Shown here: positions 1-5,758 of the stretch, in pieces
Position numbering within the stretch: the stretch's first letter is position 1
Layout: each line of letters begins with the position of its first letter
IMG/VR virus record: IMGVR_UViG_3300011432_000043
Span: 1 to 24,843 of that record
Length of the DNA: 24,843 nucleotides
Source: a virus
Direction: 5' to 3' (one strand)
Notes under the pieces: generated by a model
Told to the model about the DNA's origin: nothing
The model's database searches: none
Seen by the model: the letters and a program-made list of their open reading frames with translations, nothing else
Made by a program: the position numbers and the translations under genes

Positions 1-489
1 AACGTTGATATCGACAAGGTAAAGAACACGGACACTTATGAGACGTACGCTAAACGTCCAAAGGTGGAACGTAATGACGTGTTCTTTAATGCTTCTCAAT
101 TGCAGAAGATTGAGGATCATATCCCGCACATTAAGCCGGATGCTACCGCTGTAGATATCCGCGCTATGCTTAAGACTGCTAAAAAGGGTGCGGCGAATAT
201 CACTAAGGCTAAAGGCAACGGCGAAGCTATTGCACCTAGCAAGCTTGCGGAACCCGTTGCTAATCTTGATAGCACCTTGGCAGGACTAGCTAAGGATGAC
301 GGCGGGTTTGCTGTAGGTACTGAGGCTAGCAAAGCGTTAATGTTAATGTATGCCCGCATGCATTTCTCATATAACGAAACGCAACGTCAGCATGCATACG
401 ATATGTTCGCCGCTGAAGGTGCCAATGGCAAGCAAGCCGCTAAGCCCATCAACGTAGTGACAGCGGTTAAGAAAGCCGCAAGCAAGTAA
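1..489 (+). CDS. Unrecognised protein, 3' part only
   Basis: The reading frame is open from the first base of the window, so the gene begins upstream and only the last 162 residues are visible. A GTG at 64 is in frame but has no clear ribosome binding site, and coding continues before it, so I do not take it as the start. The visible part is rich in Lys and Ala, predicted mostly helical, with no signal peptide, membrane segment or motif I recognise. It ends in a basic Lys/Ala tail. It is followed by a palindrome (495-507) and an intrinsic terminator (507-545), so it closes a plus-strand transcription unit distinct from the one started by P1. Function unknown. Confidence applies to its being a gene, not to any role. 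Confidence 0.8.
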   Translation, partial: NVDIDKVKNTDTYETYAKRPKVERNDVFFNASQLQKIEDHIPHIKPDATAVDIRAMLKTAKKGAANITKAKGNGEAIAPSKLAEPVANLDSTLAGLAKDDGGFAVGTEASKALMLMYARMHFSYNETQRQHAYDMFAAEGANGKQAAKPINVVTAVKKAASK

Positions 490-494
490 GCATC

Positions 495-507
495 TATACA
501 ACGTATA
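495..507. repeat. Palindrome TATAC-AAC-GTATA, site 1
   Basis: Exact 13-bp dyad between the stop codon of the first gene and the terminator; its last base abuts the terminator stem. Putative operator, function inferred only from repetition. Confidence 0.85.
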
Positions 508-545
508 AGCCGCGCGAGCCTCACAGCTTGCGCGGCTTTCTTCGT
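507..545 (+). terminator. Intrinsic terminator
   Basis: The stem is 508-519 paired with 526-537 (12 bp including one G-T wobble, core AGCCGCGC/GCGCGGCT). The loop is CTCACA, followed by TTTCTTC. This is a classic rho-independent terminator shape for the plus strand, placed 18 bases after the stop codon of the first gene. Confidence 0.8.
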
Positions 546-835
546 GTCTATTGTGCAACAGACATGAAAGACACACAGACAAGCGAGGCAGTGTCAGCAG
601 TAGCTGCGCACAGCCGAGCGCCCGCCACCGCATACGCCGCATCTACATCACATATAGCACATGTGCACTAGGAGCGCAGCGACACATACCCACTACACAC
701 GTAACTACTCAAACACACATATACATTGTATAAATCAACAATCAGCGACAAGTGGGTGTCGGCTCCGCCTCCTAGTGTAGATGTATAAGTCTAGATCTAG
801 TAGTTGTGTCAACTATACACACAACAGCATGTGGG
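546..835. other. Gene-free region with a large imperfect hairpin
   Basis: No convincing gene lies between 490 and 935; short open frames here have no ribosome binding sites and unusual composition. The region can fold into a long hairpin: 664-674 pairs with 769-779 (11 bp, one wobble), 680-685 with 756-761, and 690-693 with 752-755. The apical loop contains the palindrome at 720-732. Other small symmetries are GCACATGTGC (657-666), CTAGATCTAG (791-800) and GTTGTGT/ACACAAC (803-809/819-825). It lies between a terminator and promoter P1, so it may be a regulatory region, a structured RNA or a replication element. I cannot tell which. Confidence 0.55.
720..732. repeat. Palindrome TATAC-ATT-GTATA, site 2
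   Basis: Exact dyad in the gene-free region, in the apical loop of the 664-779 hairpin and about 105 bp upstream of the P1 -35 box. The spacer ATT is the reverse complement of the AAT spacer of sites 3 and 9. Confidence 0.85.
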
Positions 836-836
836 C

Positions 837-864
837 TTGCATGTGATTTATATTCTGCTATAAT
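837..864 (+). promoter_or_regulatory. Promoter P1 (sigma70-type, extended -10)
   Basis: The -35 is TTGCAT (837-842), the spacer is 16 bp, and the -10 is TATAAT (859-864) preceded by TGC, giving an extended -10. The block CTTGCATGTGATTTA recurs almost exactly at P3 (8976) and partly at P2 (6334), all with the same 16-bp spacing. The predicted start near 871 yields a leader of about 65 nt carrying palindrome 906-918 before the DUF932 gene. Confidence 0.85.
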
Positions 865-905
865 AAGTATACTGTCGAGGAAGATAGGTAGCATAAGTTG
901 TGCTA

Positions 906-918
906 TATACAATGTATA
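906..918. repeat. Palindrome TATAC-AAT-GTATA, site 3
   Basis: Exact dyad in the leader of the P1 transcript, about 35 bp downstream of the predicted start and 3 bp before the AAGGAG of the DUF932 gene. The position suits a roadblock operator or control of ribosome access. Confidence 0.85.
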
Positions 919-935
919 ACCAAGGAGATGTAGCT

Positions 936-1817
936 ATGGGTTATGTTGTTGTTATCATCACGAGTGATGGAAGTGAGAAACGCATATCGTATATTGAGAG
1001 CCAAAAGCCTACTGCTGAACTCAATGCACAAGAAACTGCTAAAGTATTCGAGGACATCAATGCAGTAAGAGAACGTGCACCTGCACTATTCGCTACAACT
1101 GCACACCCACGTATGAGTGAGCGTTATAGCTTCACGAATACATATGACATTGTGTTAGCTATGCACAATCGCGGGTATCGTGTGAATAGCATTAGCGGTG
1201 GTACTAGTACGTATAAGAAACTAATGGTGCGTATGCGTAATACTAACTACGATGTAAAGAATGGTGTATCATTCGCACCTGAGTTAGTACTGCTAGATAG
1301 CCATGATGGTACATCTAGGCTGAAGATGTTCCTTGGTGCAATTAAGTTCGCATGCATGAATGGTATGATTGCTGGTGATATACTCTATGCACGCAGCTAT
1401 CTACACTTTGCTCAAGATCTAATGGCACAAATACGCCTCGACATGGATGACATCAACACGCACACAGTTAAGCTTATACAACGTATAGCTGCGATGCGTG
1501 AGCATAAGGTGACATATGCTGAGCGCATTATGTTGGCTGATACAGCAGTCAAACAACGCTATGGTGAGAACAAGGACGGCAGCTTTGTCGCTGATGTGCG
1601 TCAGTCATTCCTTGCTACACGTAGACCTGAAGACGAGAGCAATGATCTATTCACTGCAATGAACGTAGTACAGGAGAACGCACTGCGTGGTGGTGGCTAC
1701 TATACTAACAACAATCGCGTACAGCATATCCGCGCTATCACTCAAGTAGATCGCAACGTACACATCAACCAAGCTCTTTGGCAGTGCGCTGAAGACATCA
1801 TGCAGAAGGCGGCTTAA
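936..1817 (+). CDS. DUF932 family phage/plasmid protein
   Basis: A 293-aa protein with the hallmarks of the DUF932 phage/plasmid-like family: PELVLLDSHDGTS (residues 115-127), the C-x-NGM segment (140-144), RRPEDESNDLFTAMN followed by VVQENALRGG (219-243), and NQALW-x-x-AE near the C-terminus (278-287). The family is widespread on phages, plasmids and prophages; its biochemical role is unknown. I chose ATG 936 because AAGGAG at 922-927 is 8 bases upstream. In-frame starts at 900 and 912 overlap the palindrome and lack such a site. It is the first gene of the P1 transcript. Palindrome 1475-1487 lies inside it and encodes Ile-Gln-Arg-Ile. Being first behind the strongest promoter suggests early expression; this is inference. 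Confidence 0.88.
   Translation: MGYVVVIITSDGSEKRISYIESQKPTAELNAQETAKVFEDINAVRERAPALFATTAHPRMSERYSFTNTYDIVLAMHNRGYRVNSISGGTSTYKKLMVRMRNTNYDVKNGVSFAPELVLLDSHDGTSRLKMFLGAIKFACMNGMIAGDILYARSYLHFAQDLMAQIRLDMDDINTHTVKLIQRIAAMREHKVTYAERIMLADTAVKQRYGENKDGSFVADVRQSFLATRRPEDESNDLFTAMNVVQENALRGGGYYTNNNRVQHIRAITQVDRNVHINQALWQCAEDIMQKAA
1475..1487. repeat. Palindrome TATAC-AAC-GTATA, site 4 (in gene)
   Basis: Exact dyad inside the DUF932 gene, read as codons ATA CAA CGT ATA. Confidence 0.85.
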
Positions 1818-1819
1818 CA

Positions 1820-1885
1820 ATGAGCGAGATAGTGTTATCGTGTAGCTGGGTCGTGATACTTGTACTAATAGTACTATTCGCATAG
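1820..1885 (+). CDS. Possible 21-aa membrane micropeptide
   Basis: ATG 1820 begins 2 bases after the DUF932 stop. The frame encodes MSEIVLSCSWVVILVLIVLFA and ends at TAG 1883-1885. Almost all of it is hydrophobic, as in a single membrane helix. AAGG at 1806-1809 is a fair Shine-Dalgarno. A random 21-codon frame is common, so the case rests on placement directly after a stop, the filled gap and the membrane-like composition. It could be a tiny membrane effector or simply chance. Confidence 0.35.
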   Translation: MSEIVLSCSWVVILVLIVLFA

Positions 1886-1904
1886 GACGCAGCACCAAAC
1901 ACAA

Positions 1905-1920
1905 GGCGGGCTTCGCCCGT
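1905..1920 (+). other. Short GC hairpin before the next gene
   Basis: CGGGC (1907-1911) pairs with GCCCG (1915-1919) around the loop TTC, plus a G-T pair outside. No T tract follows. It ends immediately before the AGGGGAG ribosome binding site (1921-1927) of the 310-aa gene, so it may tune translation or RNA stability rather than terminate. Confidence 0.5.
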
Positions 1921-1931
1921 AGGGGAGCTAA

Positions 1932-2864
1932 ATGCTAGCGCAAGATTGGCTATATGGTCATCGTGTAGCTACACCATATGATGCACGTGTAGAGCGTCAT
2001 CTTAAACTCCCAACGGAGTTCAATAAGCACAGCTCACTCGCTGTGCTCAACCTATTAGCTGAGCGCATTGTCTTCACTGACGATGTGCCCAGCTTGCTCT
2101 ATGATATGAATGACAACAGACAACTCACATTCGAGGGTGTACTTGGTAGTGCTAAACTACCCTATGACTGCTTCTGGATTGAATACAACACAATGATAGG
2201 CATGGGTACAGATGAGCCAGACTTAGATCACTGTAGCTATGGTGCGCTTATACAACGTATAGGCTCAATCGGTGTACGCATGTACATCATCATCGGCCTC
2301 AAGTGGAATGATGCTGACATGATAAGCACGCTTGCATATGTAGTAGACTTCGATAAGTGGCCGCCTATTGAACCTAGTGTGAAGCATGGTGGTCGTATGG
2401 CTCTCACATTCTCTGTAGCATATGCATTCAACTACGAACGCATAATGCGTGGTAAAGGCACCGCTGCAACGGCTGACTTGGGTAGTGTAGTGAATGAACT
2501 AATCTTCGGCATCTTCCTAGTAACACAGCCCAAGGTCTATAGTGATGAACAAGTCAAGTGGAAGGCGTCTCACAAACGCGCTCGTGTTGAACGTAACAAA
2601 CCACCGCTACTTGAGTATAGAAAGATACGTCTGCACATCTGCAAACCCAGCAAGCACTATACCACTCGACCAACTGGTATCGGTGGAGACAGTGTTGATA
2701 CTGAGAGCGCCGCTGCTGTGCAACATCGTCGTTACCACAAGGTCATGGGACACTTTCGACATTACGTCAATCACGAGCCGCCTCATACCGTCTGGATAGA
2801 GCCACACTATCGCGGTGATCCAGCACTAGGTGTGACGTTCACAGAGAGAGATGTAACACGATGA
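1932..2864 (+). CDS. Phage protein of unknown function with GHFR / HYRGD motif
   Basis: A 310-aa soluble protein started at ATG 1932 with AGGGGAG at 1921-1927. I do not recognise an enzyme. Its C-terminal segment YHKVMGHFRHY (268-278) followed by HTVWIEPHYRGDPALGV (285-301) resembles a conserved ending, GH-aromatic-R then W-x-x-PH-x-RGD, that I recall from uncharacterised phage proteins; this is memory, not a search. The N-terminal LPYDCFWIEY (76-85) also looks conserved. Palindrome 2249-2261 lies inside it, read as Ile-Gln-Arg-Ile. The stop overlaps the next start as ATGA, implying translational coupling with the 80-aa gene. Confidence 0.82.
   Translation: MLAQDWLYGHRVATPYDARVERHLKLPTEFNKHSSLAVLNLLAERIVFTDDVPSLLYDMNDNRQLTFEGVLGSAKLPYDCFWIEYNTMIGMGTDEPDLDHCSYGALIQRIGSIGVRMYIIIGLKWNDADMISTLAYVVDFDKWPPIEPSVKHGGRMALTFSVAYAFNYERIMRGKGTAATADLGSVVNELIFGIFLVTQPKVYSDEQVKWKASHKRARVERNKPPLLEYRKIRLHICKPSKHYTTRPTGIGGDSVDTESAAAVQHRRYHKVMGHFRHYVNHEPPHTVWIEPHYRGDPALGVTFTERDVTR
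2249..2261. repeat. Palindrome TATAC-AAC-GTATA, site 5 (in gene)
   Basis: Exact dyad inside the 310-aa gene, codons ATA CAA CGT ATA, the same frame as site 4. Confidence 0.85.
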
Positions 2865-3103
2865 AGAAACGCAAACGCAGGTATATGTCTAATGGACGTG
2901 CATGCTTAATCATAGCTGATTGGGCAGCACAGAATGACAGAGAGAACTATGAGCGTTATCGTGTTGTAGCTAGCCACATCAACATGTGGTACATGATATA
3001 CATACCAACAGGTAAACAGATTGGCGATCCTAAGATGCGTTGGCGTACTTGGTTGCGTAAGAACCATCCTGACATGTACAAGATAGTGTGGCCCAATGAA
3101 TGA
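2861..3103 (+). CDS. Small basic protein, unknown (80 aa)
   Basis: Starts at the ATGA overlap with the preceding gene (2861-2864), so it is probably translated by coupling. The protein has a very basic N-terminus (KKRKRR) and is rich in Trp, Tyr and Arg, for example MRWRTWLRKNHPDMYKIVWP near its end. The basic, aromatic composition is compatible with nucleic acid binding, but I see no helix-turn-helix, zinc site or ribbon-helix-helix pattern. Its stop overlaps the start of the 77-aa gene. Function unknown. Confidence 0.7.
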   Translation: MKKRKRRYMSNGRACLIIADWAAQNDRENYERYRVVASHINMWYMIYIPTGKQIGDPKMRWRTWLRKNHPDMYKIVWPNE

Positions 3104-3329
3104 GGCATTGAACAATGTATGGCTACAACCGGGCACACGTGCTCACATGCTTGTGTATCGTCCTATCACTAACACATGGCAACTATGGACAGCTACAAAC
3201 AAACGCAGCGGCAATAGCGATACATGGTTTGGGACTTACATGGAGTTGTATGCTGATGGAACCTGCATACAACATTACCGCTCTGAGACTGAGGTGCGAG
3301 AGATTACAGTAAGACCAGCATGTGAATAA
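3096..3329 (+). CDS. Small protein, unknown (77 aa)
   Basis: ATG 3096 overlaps the last codons of the preceding gene. The protein alternates polar and aromatic residues (YRPITNTWQLWTATN, then DTWFGTYMELYADGT), which suggests a small beta-rich fold. No motif is recognised. A competing frame at 3115-3312 is shorter, has no ribosome binding site and does not fit the overlapping arrangement, so I prefer this one. The gene ends 13 bases before palindrome 3343-3355. Confidence 0.62.
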   Translation: MNEALNNVWLQPGTRAHMLVYRPITNTWQLWTATNKRSGNSDTWFGTYMELYADGTCIQHYRSETEVREITVRPACE

Positions 3330-3342
3330 CTAGGATAACATC

Positions 3343-3355
3343 TATACAACGTATA
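3343..3355. repeat. Palindrome TATAC-AAC-GTATA, site 6
   Basis: Exact dyad in the gap between the 77-aa and 105-aa genes, 6 bp before the GGAG that serves ATG 3374. Confidence 0.85.
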
Positions 3356-3373
3356 ACCAACGGAGTACAACGA

Positions 3374-3691
3374 ATGATACCTCTCGTAACATCACAGATT
3401 GACGACATGGACCGCGCTCGCATGGAGTTCATCGACAAGTTGAACGACCATATACATAAGCTACGTGAGGAACTGCGCAGCAATGAGATCATACTGCATA
3501 GCGTAGTGCAATCACTTAGCGCACCTACAGATGATATGGCTGAGTTAGACATATCGCTGCATGAACAGAGGAAGGAGTCCGCCACCCACCGACCAATGAT
3601 ACTCACTGCTGATGAGCAGAAGCGTGTAAACCGTATGCAACAGGCCCTCTTAGGAGAAGTAGGTAAGATCAATGCCGACCAAGACAACTAA
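3374..3691 (+). CDS. Small coiled-coil protein, unknown (105 aa)
   Basis: Start ATG 3374 with GGAG at 3362-3365. The first half (residues 10-45) is a charged helix with heptad-like hydrophobic spacing (MEFIDKLNDHIHKLREELRS), typical of a coiled coil. The second half has another charged helix (DEQKRVNRMQQALLGE). No membrane segment or enzymatic motif is seen. It is preceded by palindrome 3343-3355 and its end overlaps the next gene by 20 bases. It may be a small oligomeric accessory protein; function unknown. Confidence 0.72.
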   Translation: MIPLVTSQIDDMDRARMEFIDKLNDHIHKLREELRSNEIILHSVVQSLSAPTDDMAELDISLHEQRKESATHRPMILTADEQKRVNRMQQALLGEVGKINADQDN

Positions 3692-3884
3692 CTACACAGT
3701 CACTGTATTAGGTGAAGACTGCGGTGTGCTGAAGTATGTAAGACAACGCCTTGCGTGGTTCTACGATGGTGAAATGCGTATGCTCTATCACCGTGATGCT
3801 GGCATCCGTAAGGTACGTGCTAGCATAGCTCGCGCTCTAGATGTACCTGTTGCTCAACTCAACATCAAATACAACAAGGAGTAA
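3672..3884 (+). CDS. Small protein, unknown (70 aa)
   Basis: ATG 3672 lies inside the end of the previous gene. AGGAG near 3652 is rather distant, so coupling to upstream translation is likely. The protein starts with a beta-like segment (NYTVTVLGEDCG) and ends in a helix and strand (KVRASIARALDVPVAQLNIKY). The layout resembles a small ubiquitin-like or DNA-mimic-size fold, but I have no motif to support that. It ends 5 bases before the GHKL-like gene, whose ribosome binding site overlaps its last codons. Confidence 0.68.
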   Translation: MPTKTTNYTVTVLGEDCGVLKYVRQRLAWFYDGEMRMLYHRDAGIRKVRASIARALDVPVAQLNIKYNKE

Positions 3885-3889
3885 TAACA

Positions 3890-5122
3890 ATGACTACCAT
3901 GTCAAACACAGTATGCTTCTATAACAACGGCGAGTTTGATCGTCGCTCTCTCACTATGATGGGCTTGTCTGCTAAGAAGGACGATACAGCTATCGGCTTC
4001 TTTGGCACAGGCTTCAAGTACGCTATCGCTACACTACTGCGCCTTGGTGCTACGATTGAAATCACTGCGCGTAGTGGTGAAGGCTATACAACGTATAACT
4101 TCTATTCAATCGGTGACAAGTTCCGTGGTAAGGAGTTTGAATGCATCTACTGTGAGAGTGAGCAAGATCGCATCGAGCTTCCATTCACCACACATCTAGG
4201 TGCTAACTGGAAAGCATGGCAAGCCTATCGTGAGCTATTCACCAACGCTAAAGATGAAGGCGGTGGCGTAGCTCTCATTGATGACCTCAAGGTTGCTGCT
4301 GCTGACATCGTTGTATCAGTGACAGACAACAACATCGCTAAGGTGTTTGAGGAACATGATAAGTACTTCCTCAATGAAGAAGCTGTTAGCACTGGCTATC
4401 GCATGCGCTGCGTACAGAAACGCCAAACACATGATAACGTGGTGTACTACAAATCCATGTACACAGGCACACGTTTAGACAAGCCAACGTTCTTCACGTA
4501 CGACTATGTGAAGACTGTAGACTTGACTGAGGATCGCACACTCGCTGACACATGGTACATTCGTACACACATTGGCGAGCTATGGGCATGCAACATGGAC
4601 TACGATACTCTCGTAGAATATCTGCCTAAGATCGCTAATCAAGACTACTTCGAGAACAGTCTTGACACAGGCTATCATGCAGGCAGCGAAGACTTCCTCA
4701 ATGCGTGCGCTTATCTCAACAAGATGCATCGCCCTATGCCTATGTGGGCGCGTGATATGTACATCAAGACACTACCATTCGATCAACAGATCGAGGCATA
4801 CAAACCTACACGTCATCAGAAGGCACAGCTTGCTAAGGCTATCGAGATCCTCGCACACCATAAGTACATGATCGACTTGGAGAAGCTGCACCTATGCACC
4901 TCTCTACCTAGTGACGTACTCGGCTACTATCGTGATGGTAACATCTACATCGCTAAGGAAGCGTTCGACCGTGGCTTTGAGAAGCTGCTAGGCACGTTGT
5001 ATGAGGAATGGCTGCACATGCATGAACAGTGTGATGACATGTCACGCAGCATGCAGAACATACTCGTAGATCGTGTAGCTTCACTAATGGAGCAGGTCTA
5101 CGATATGGAACAGGTAGTGTAG
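3890..5122 (+). CDS. GHKL-type ATPase-like protein with zincin-like C-terminus
   Basis: A 410-aa protein, start ATG 3890 with AAGGAG 8 bases upstream. It carries two ATP-site signatures of the GHKL (gyrase, Hsp90, histidine kinase, MutL) fold: the glycine box GFFGTGFKYA (36-45), very like the Hsp90 GQFGVGF box, and the N-box RELFTNAKDEGG (114-125; E115, N119, D122). The glycine box precedes the N-box, the reverse of the usual order. The C-terminus has VLGYY-x(4)-IYIA followed by LYEEWLHMHEQCDDMSRSMQ (380-399), resembling a zincin helix in which the first His of HExxH is Glu (EExxH). The domain assignment is inference from motifs. Palindrome 4085-4097 lies within it. Possible roles include remodelling or inhibiting a host ATPase; unknown. 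Confidence 0.8.
   Translation: MTTMSNTVCFYNNGEFDRRSLTMMGLSAKKDDTAIGFFGTGFKYAIATLLRLGATIEITARSGEGYTTYNFYSIGDKFRGKEFECIYCESEQDRIELPFTTHLGANWKAWQAYRELFTNAKDEGGGVALIDDLKVAAADIVVSVTDNNIAKVFEEHDKYFLNEEAVSTGYRMRCVQKRQTHDNVVYYKSMYTGTRLDKPTFFTYDYVKTVDLTEDRTLADTWYIRTHIGELWACNMDYDTLVEYLPKIANQDYFENSLDTGYHAGSEDFLNACAYLNKMHRPMPMWARDMYIKTLPFDQQIEAYKPTRHQKAQLAKAIEILAHHKYMIDLEKLHLCTSLPSDVLGYYRDGNIYIAKEAFDRGFEKLLGTLYEEWLHMHEQCDDMSRSMQNILVDRVASLMEQVYDMEQVV
4085..4097. repeat. Palindrome TATAC-AAC-GTATA, site 7 (in gene)
   Basis: Exact dyad inside the GHKL-like gene, read as codons TAT ACA ACG TAT (Tyr-Thr-Thr-Tyr), a different frame from sites 4 and 5. Confidence 0.85.
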
Positions 5123-5132
5123 CGTATGTGTA

Positions 5133-5181
5133 ATGGCGGTGGTGTGCTAACAAGGTCGCGCATATAGCACGCCACCGCTAT
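5133..5181 (+). terminator. Strong intergenic hairpin (possible terminator or processing site)
   Basis: The stem is 5136-5149 paired with 5165-5178 (14 bp with one wobble, GCGGTGG/CCACCGC at the base) and a 15-nt loop. It can extend by three weak pairs into the adjacent palindrome at 5179. There is no T tract, since TATACAACG follows, so classical termination is uncertain. It lies between the GHKL-like gene and the 130-aa gene. Confidence 0.6.
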
Positions 5182-5191
5182 ACAACGTATA
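5179..5191. repeat. Palindrome TATAC-AAC-GTATA, site 8
   Basis: Exact dyad directly abutting the 5136-5178 hairpin and 3 bp before the AAGGAA of the 130-aa gene. Confidence 0.85.
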
Positions 5192-5207
5192 ACCAAGGAA
5201 CATGACA

Positions 5208-5600
5208 ATGAAATCACCAACCACGACTGATGAAGGCTACTACATCGACATCGTTAGCGATAACCCTCGCATGCCTGCACCTATGGTACAGACACACATT
5301 CGTCACCTTATGCTAGCAATCGAACTAGGTGACCTCGTAATAGTCGAGTGCATGCGTACTAACGACGACGTTACAGGCTACATCATCTGCGCTAGTGTAG
5401 TAGGCGCTGACAACAAGCGCGCTCTGCTACCTATCTGCGAACTACCGAACACTGCTGACCTGCTCGAAGGCTTTCGTCCGCCACGGGCAGCACAGAACCG
5501 CTTCGTCAAACCTACGCACACAGGACACTATGAAGTGTGCACGCTACATGACCCTGAAGAAGTCGCACTTGCGGAGGTAGCTGGCAAGGGTGCACACTGA
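5208..5600 (+). CDS. Unrecognised 130-aa protein
   Basis: Two ATGs are possible, 5202 and 5208. AAGGAA (5195-5200) is 7 bases from 5208 but only 1 base from 5202, so I choose 5208. The protein appears mixed alpha/beta with a hydrophobic core segment (HLMLAIELGDLVIVECM, residues about 31-47) and a second strand (GYIICASVVG). I see no signal peptide and no known motif. The start is controlled by the region holding the 5136-5178 hairpin and palindrome 5179-5191. Its TGA overlaps the ATG of the 52-aa membrane protein by one base. Confidence 0.75.
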   Translation: MKSPTTTDEGYYIDIVSDNPRMPAPMVQTHIRHLMLAIELGDLVIVECMRTNDDVTGYIICASVVGADNKRALLPICELPNTADLLEGFRPPRAAQNRFVKPTHTGHYEVCTLHDPEEVALAEVAGKGAH

Positions 5601-5758
5601 TGCCACATGAATACGCACTGCACATGATGTGGCTATACGCTAAGTACTACTTCTCAGCTATCCTCATCTACGGACTACTCTACATGCTACCAATCACACT
5701 CACTCTATATGGAGTTAAACAGTGGCTGAGAAGAAGACAATCCCGCAGCATGTCATAG
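5600..5758 (+). CDS. Small membrane protein (52 aa)
   Basis: ATG 5600 shares its A with the TGA of the preceding gene and runs to TAG 5756-5758, encoding 52 residues. A hydrophobic stretch FSAILIYGLLYMLPITLTLY (residues about 18-37) fits one membrane helix. It is followed by KQWLRRRQSR, a strongly positive tail that by the positive-inside rule predicts a cytoplasmic C-terminus. The length and topology fit small phage membrane proteins such as holin-like, spanin-like or superinfection-exclusion peptides, but no lysin gene is adjacent, so I assign no role. It overlaps the start of the HNH gene by 37 bases. Confidence 0.62.
   Translation: MPHEYALHMMWLYAKYYFSAILIYGLLYMLPITLTLYGVKQWLRRRQSRSMS

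Noticed and set aside
551-733. 60-aa plus-strand open frame in the gene-free region, and a 91-aa minus-strand frame at 367-642
   Set aside because: No ribosome binding sites, Thr/His/Arg- or Cys/Leu-rich composition unlike the real genes, and one overlaps the terminator and the first gene.
490-935. tRNA gene in the gap
   Set aside because: No T-arm consensus or cloverleaf could be traced; the symmetry present fits a single long hairpin instead.
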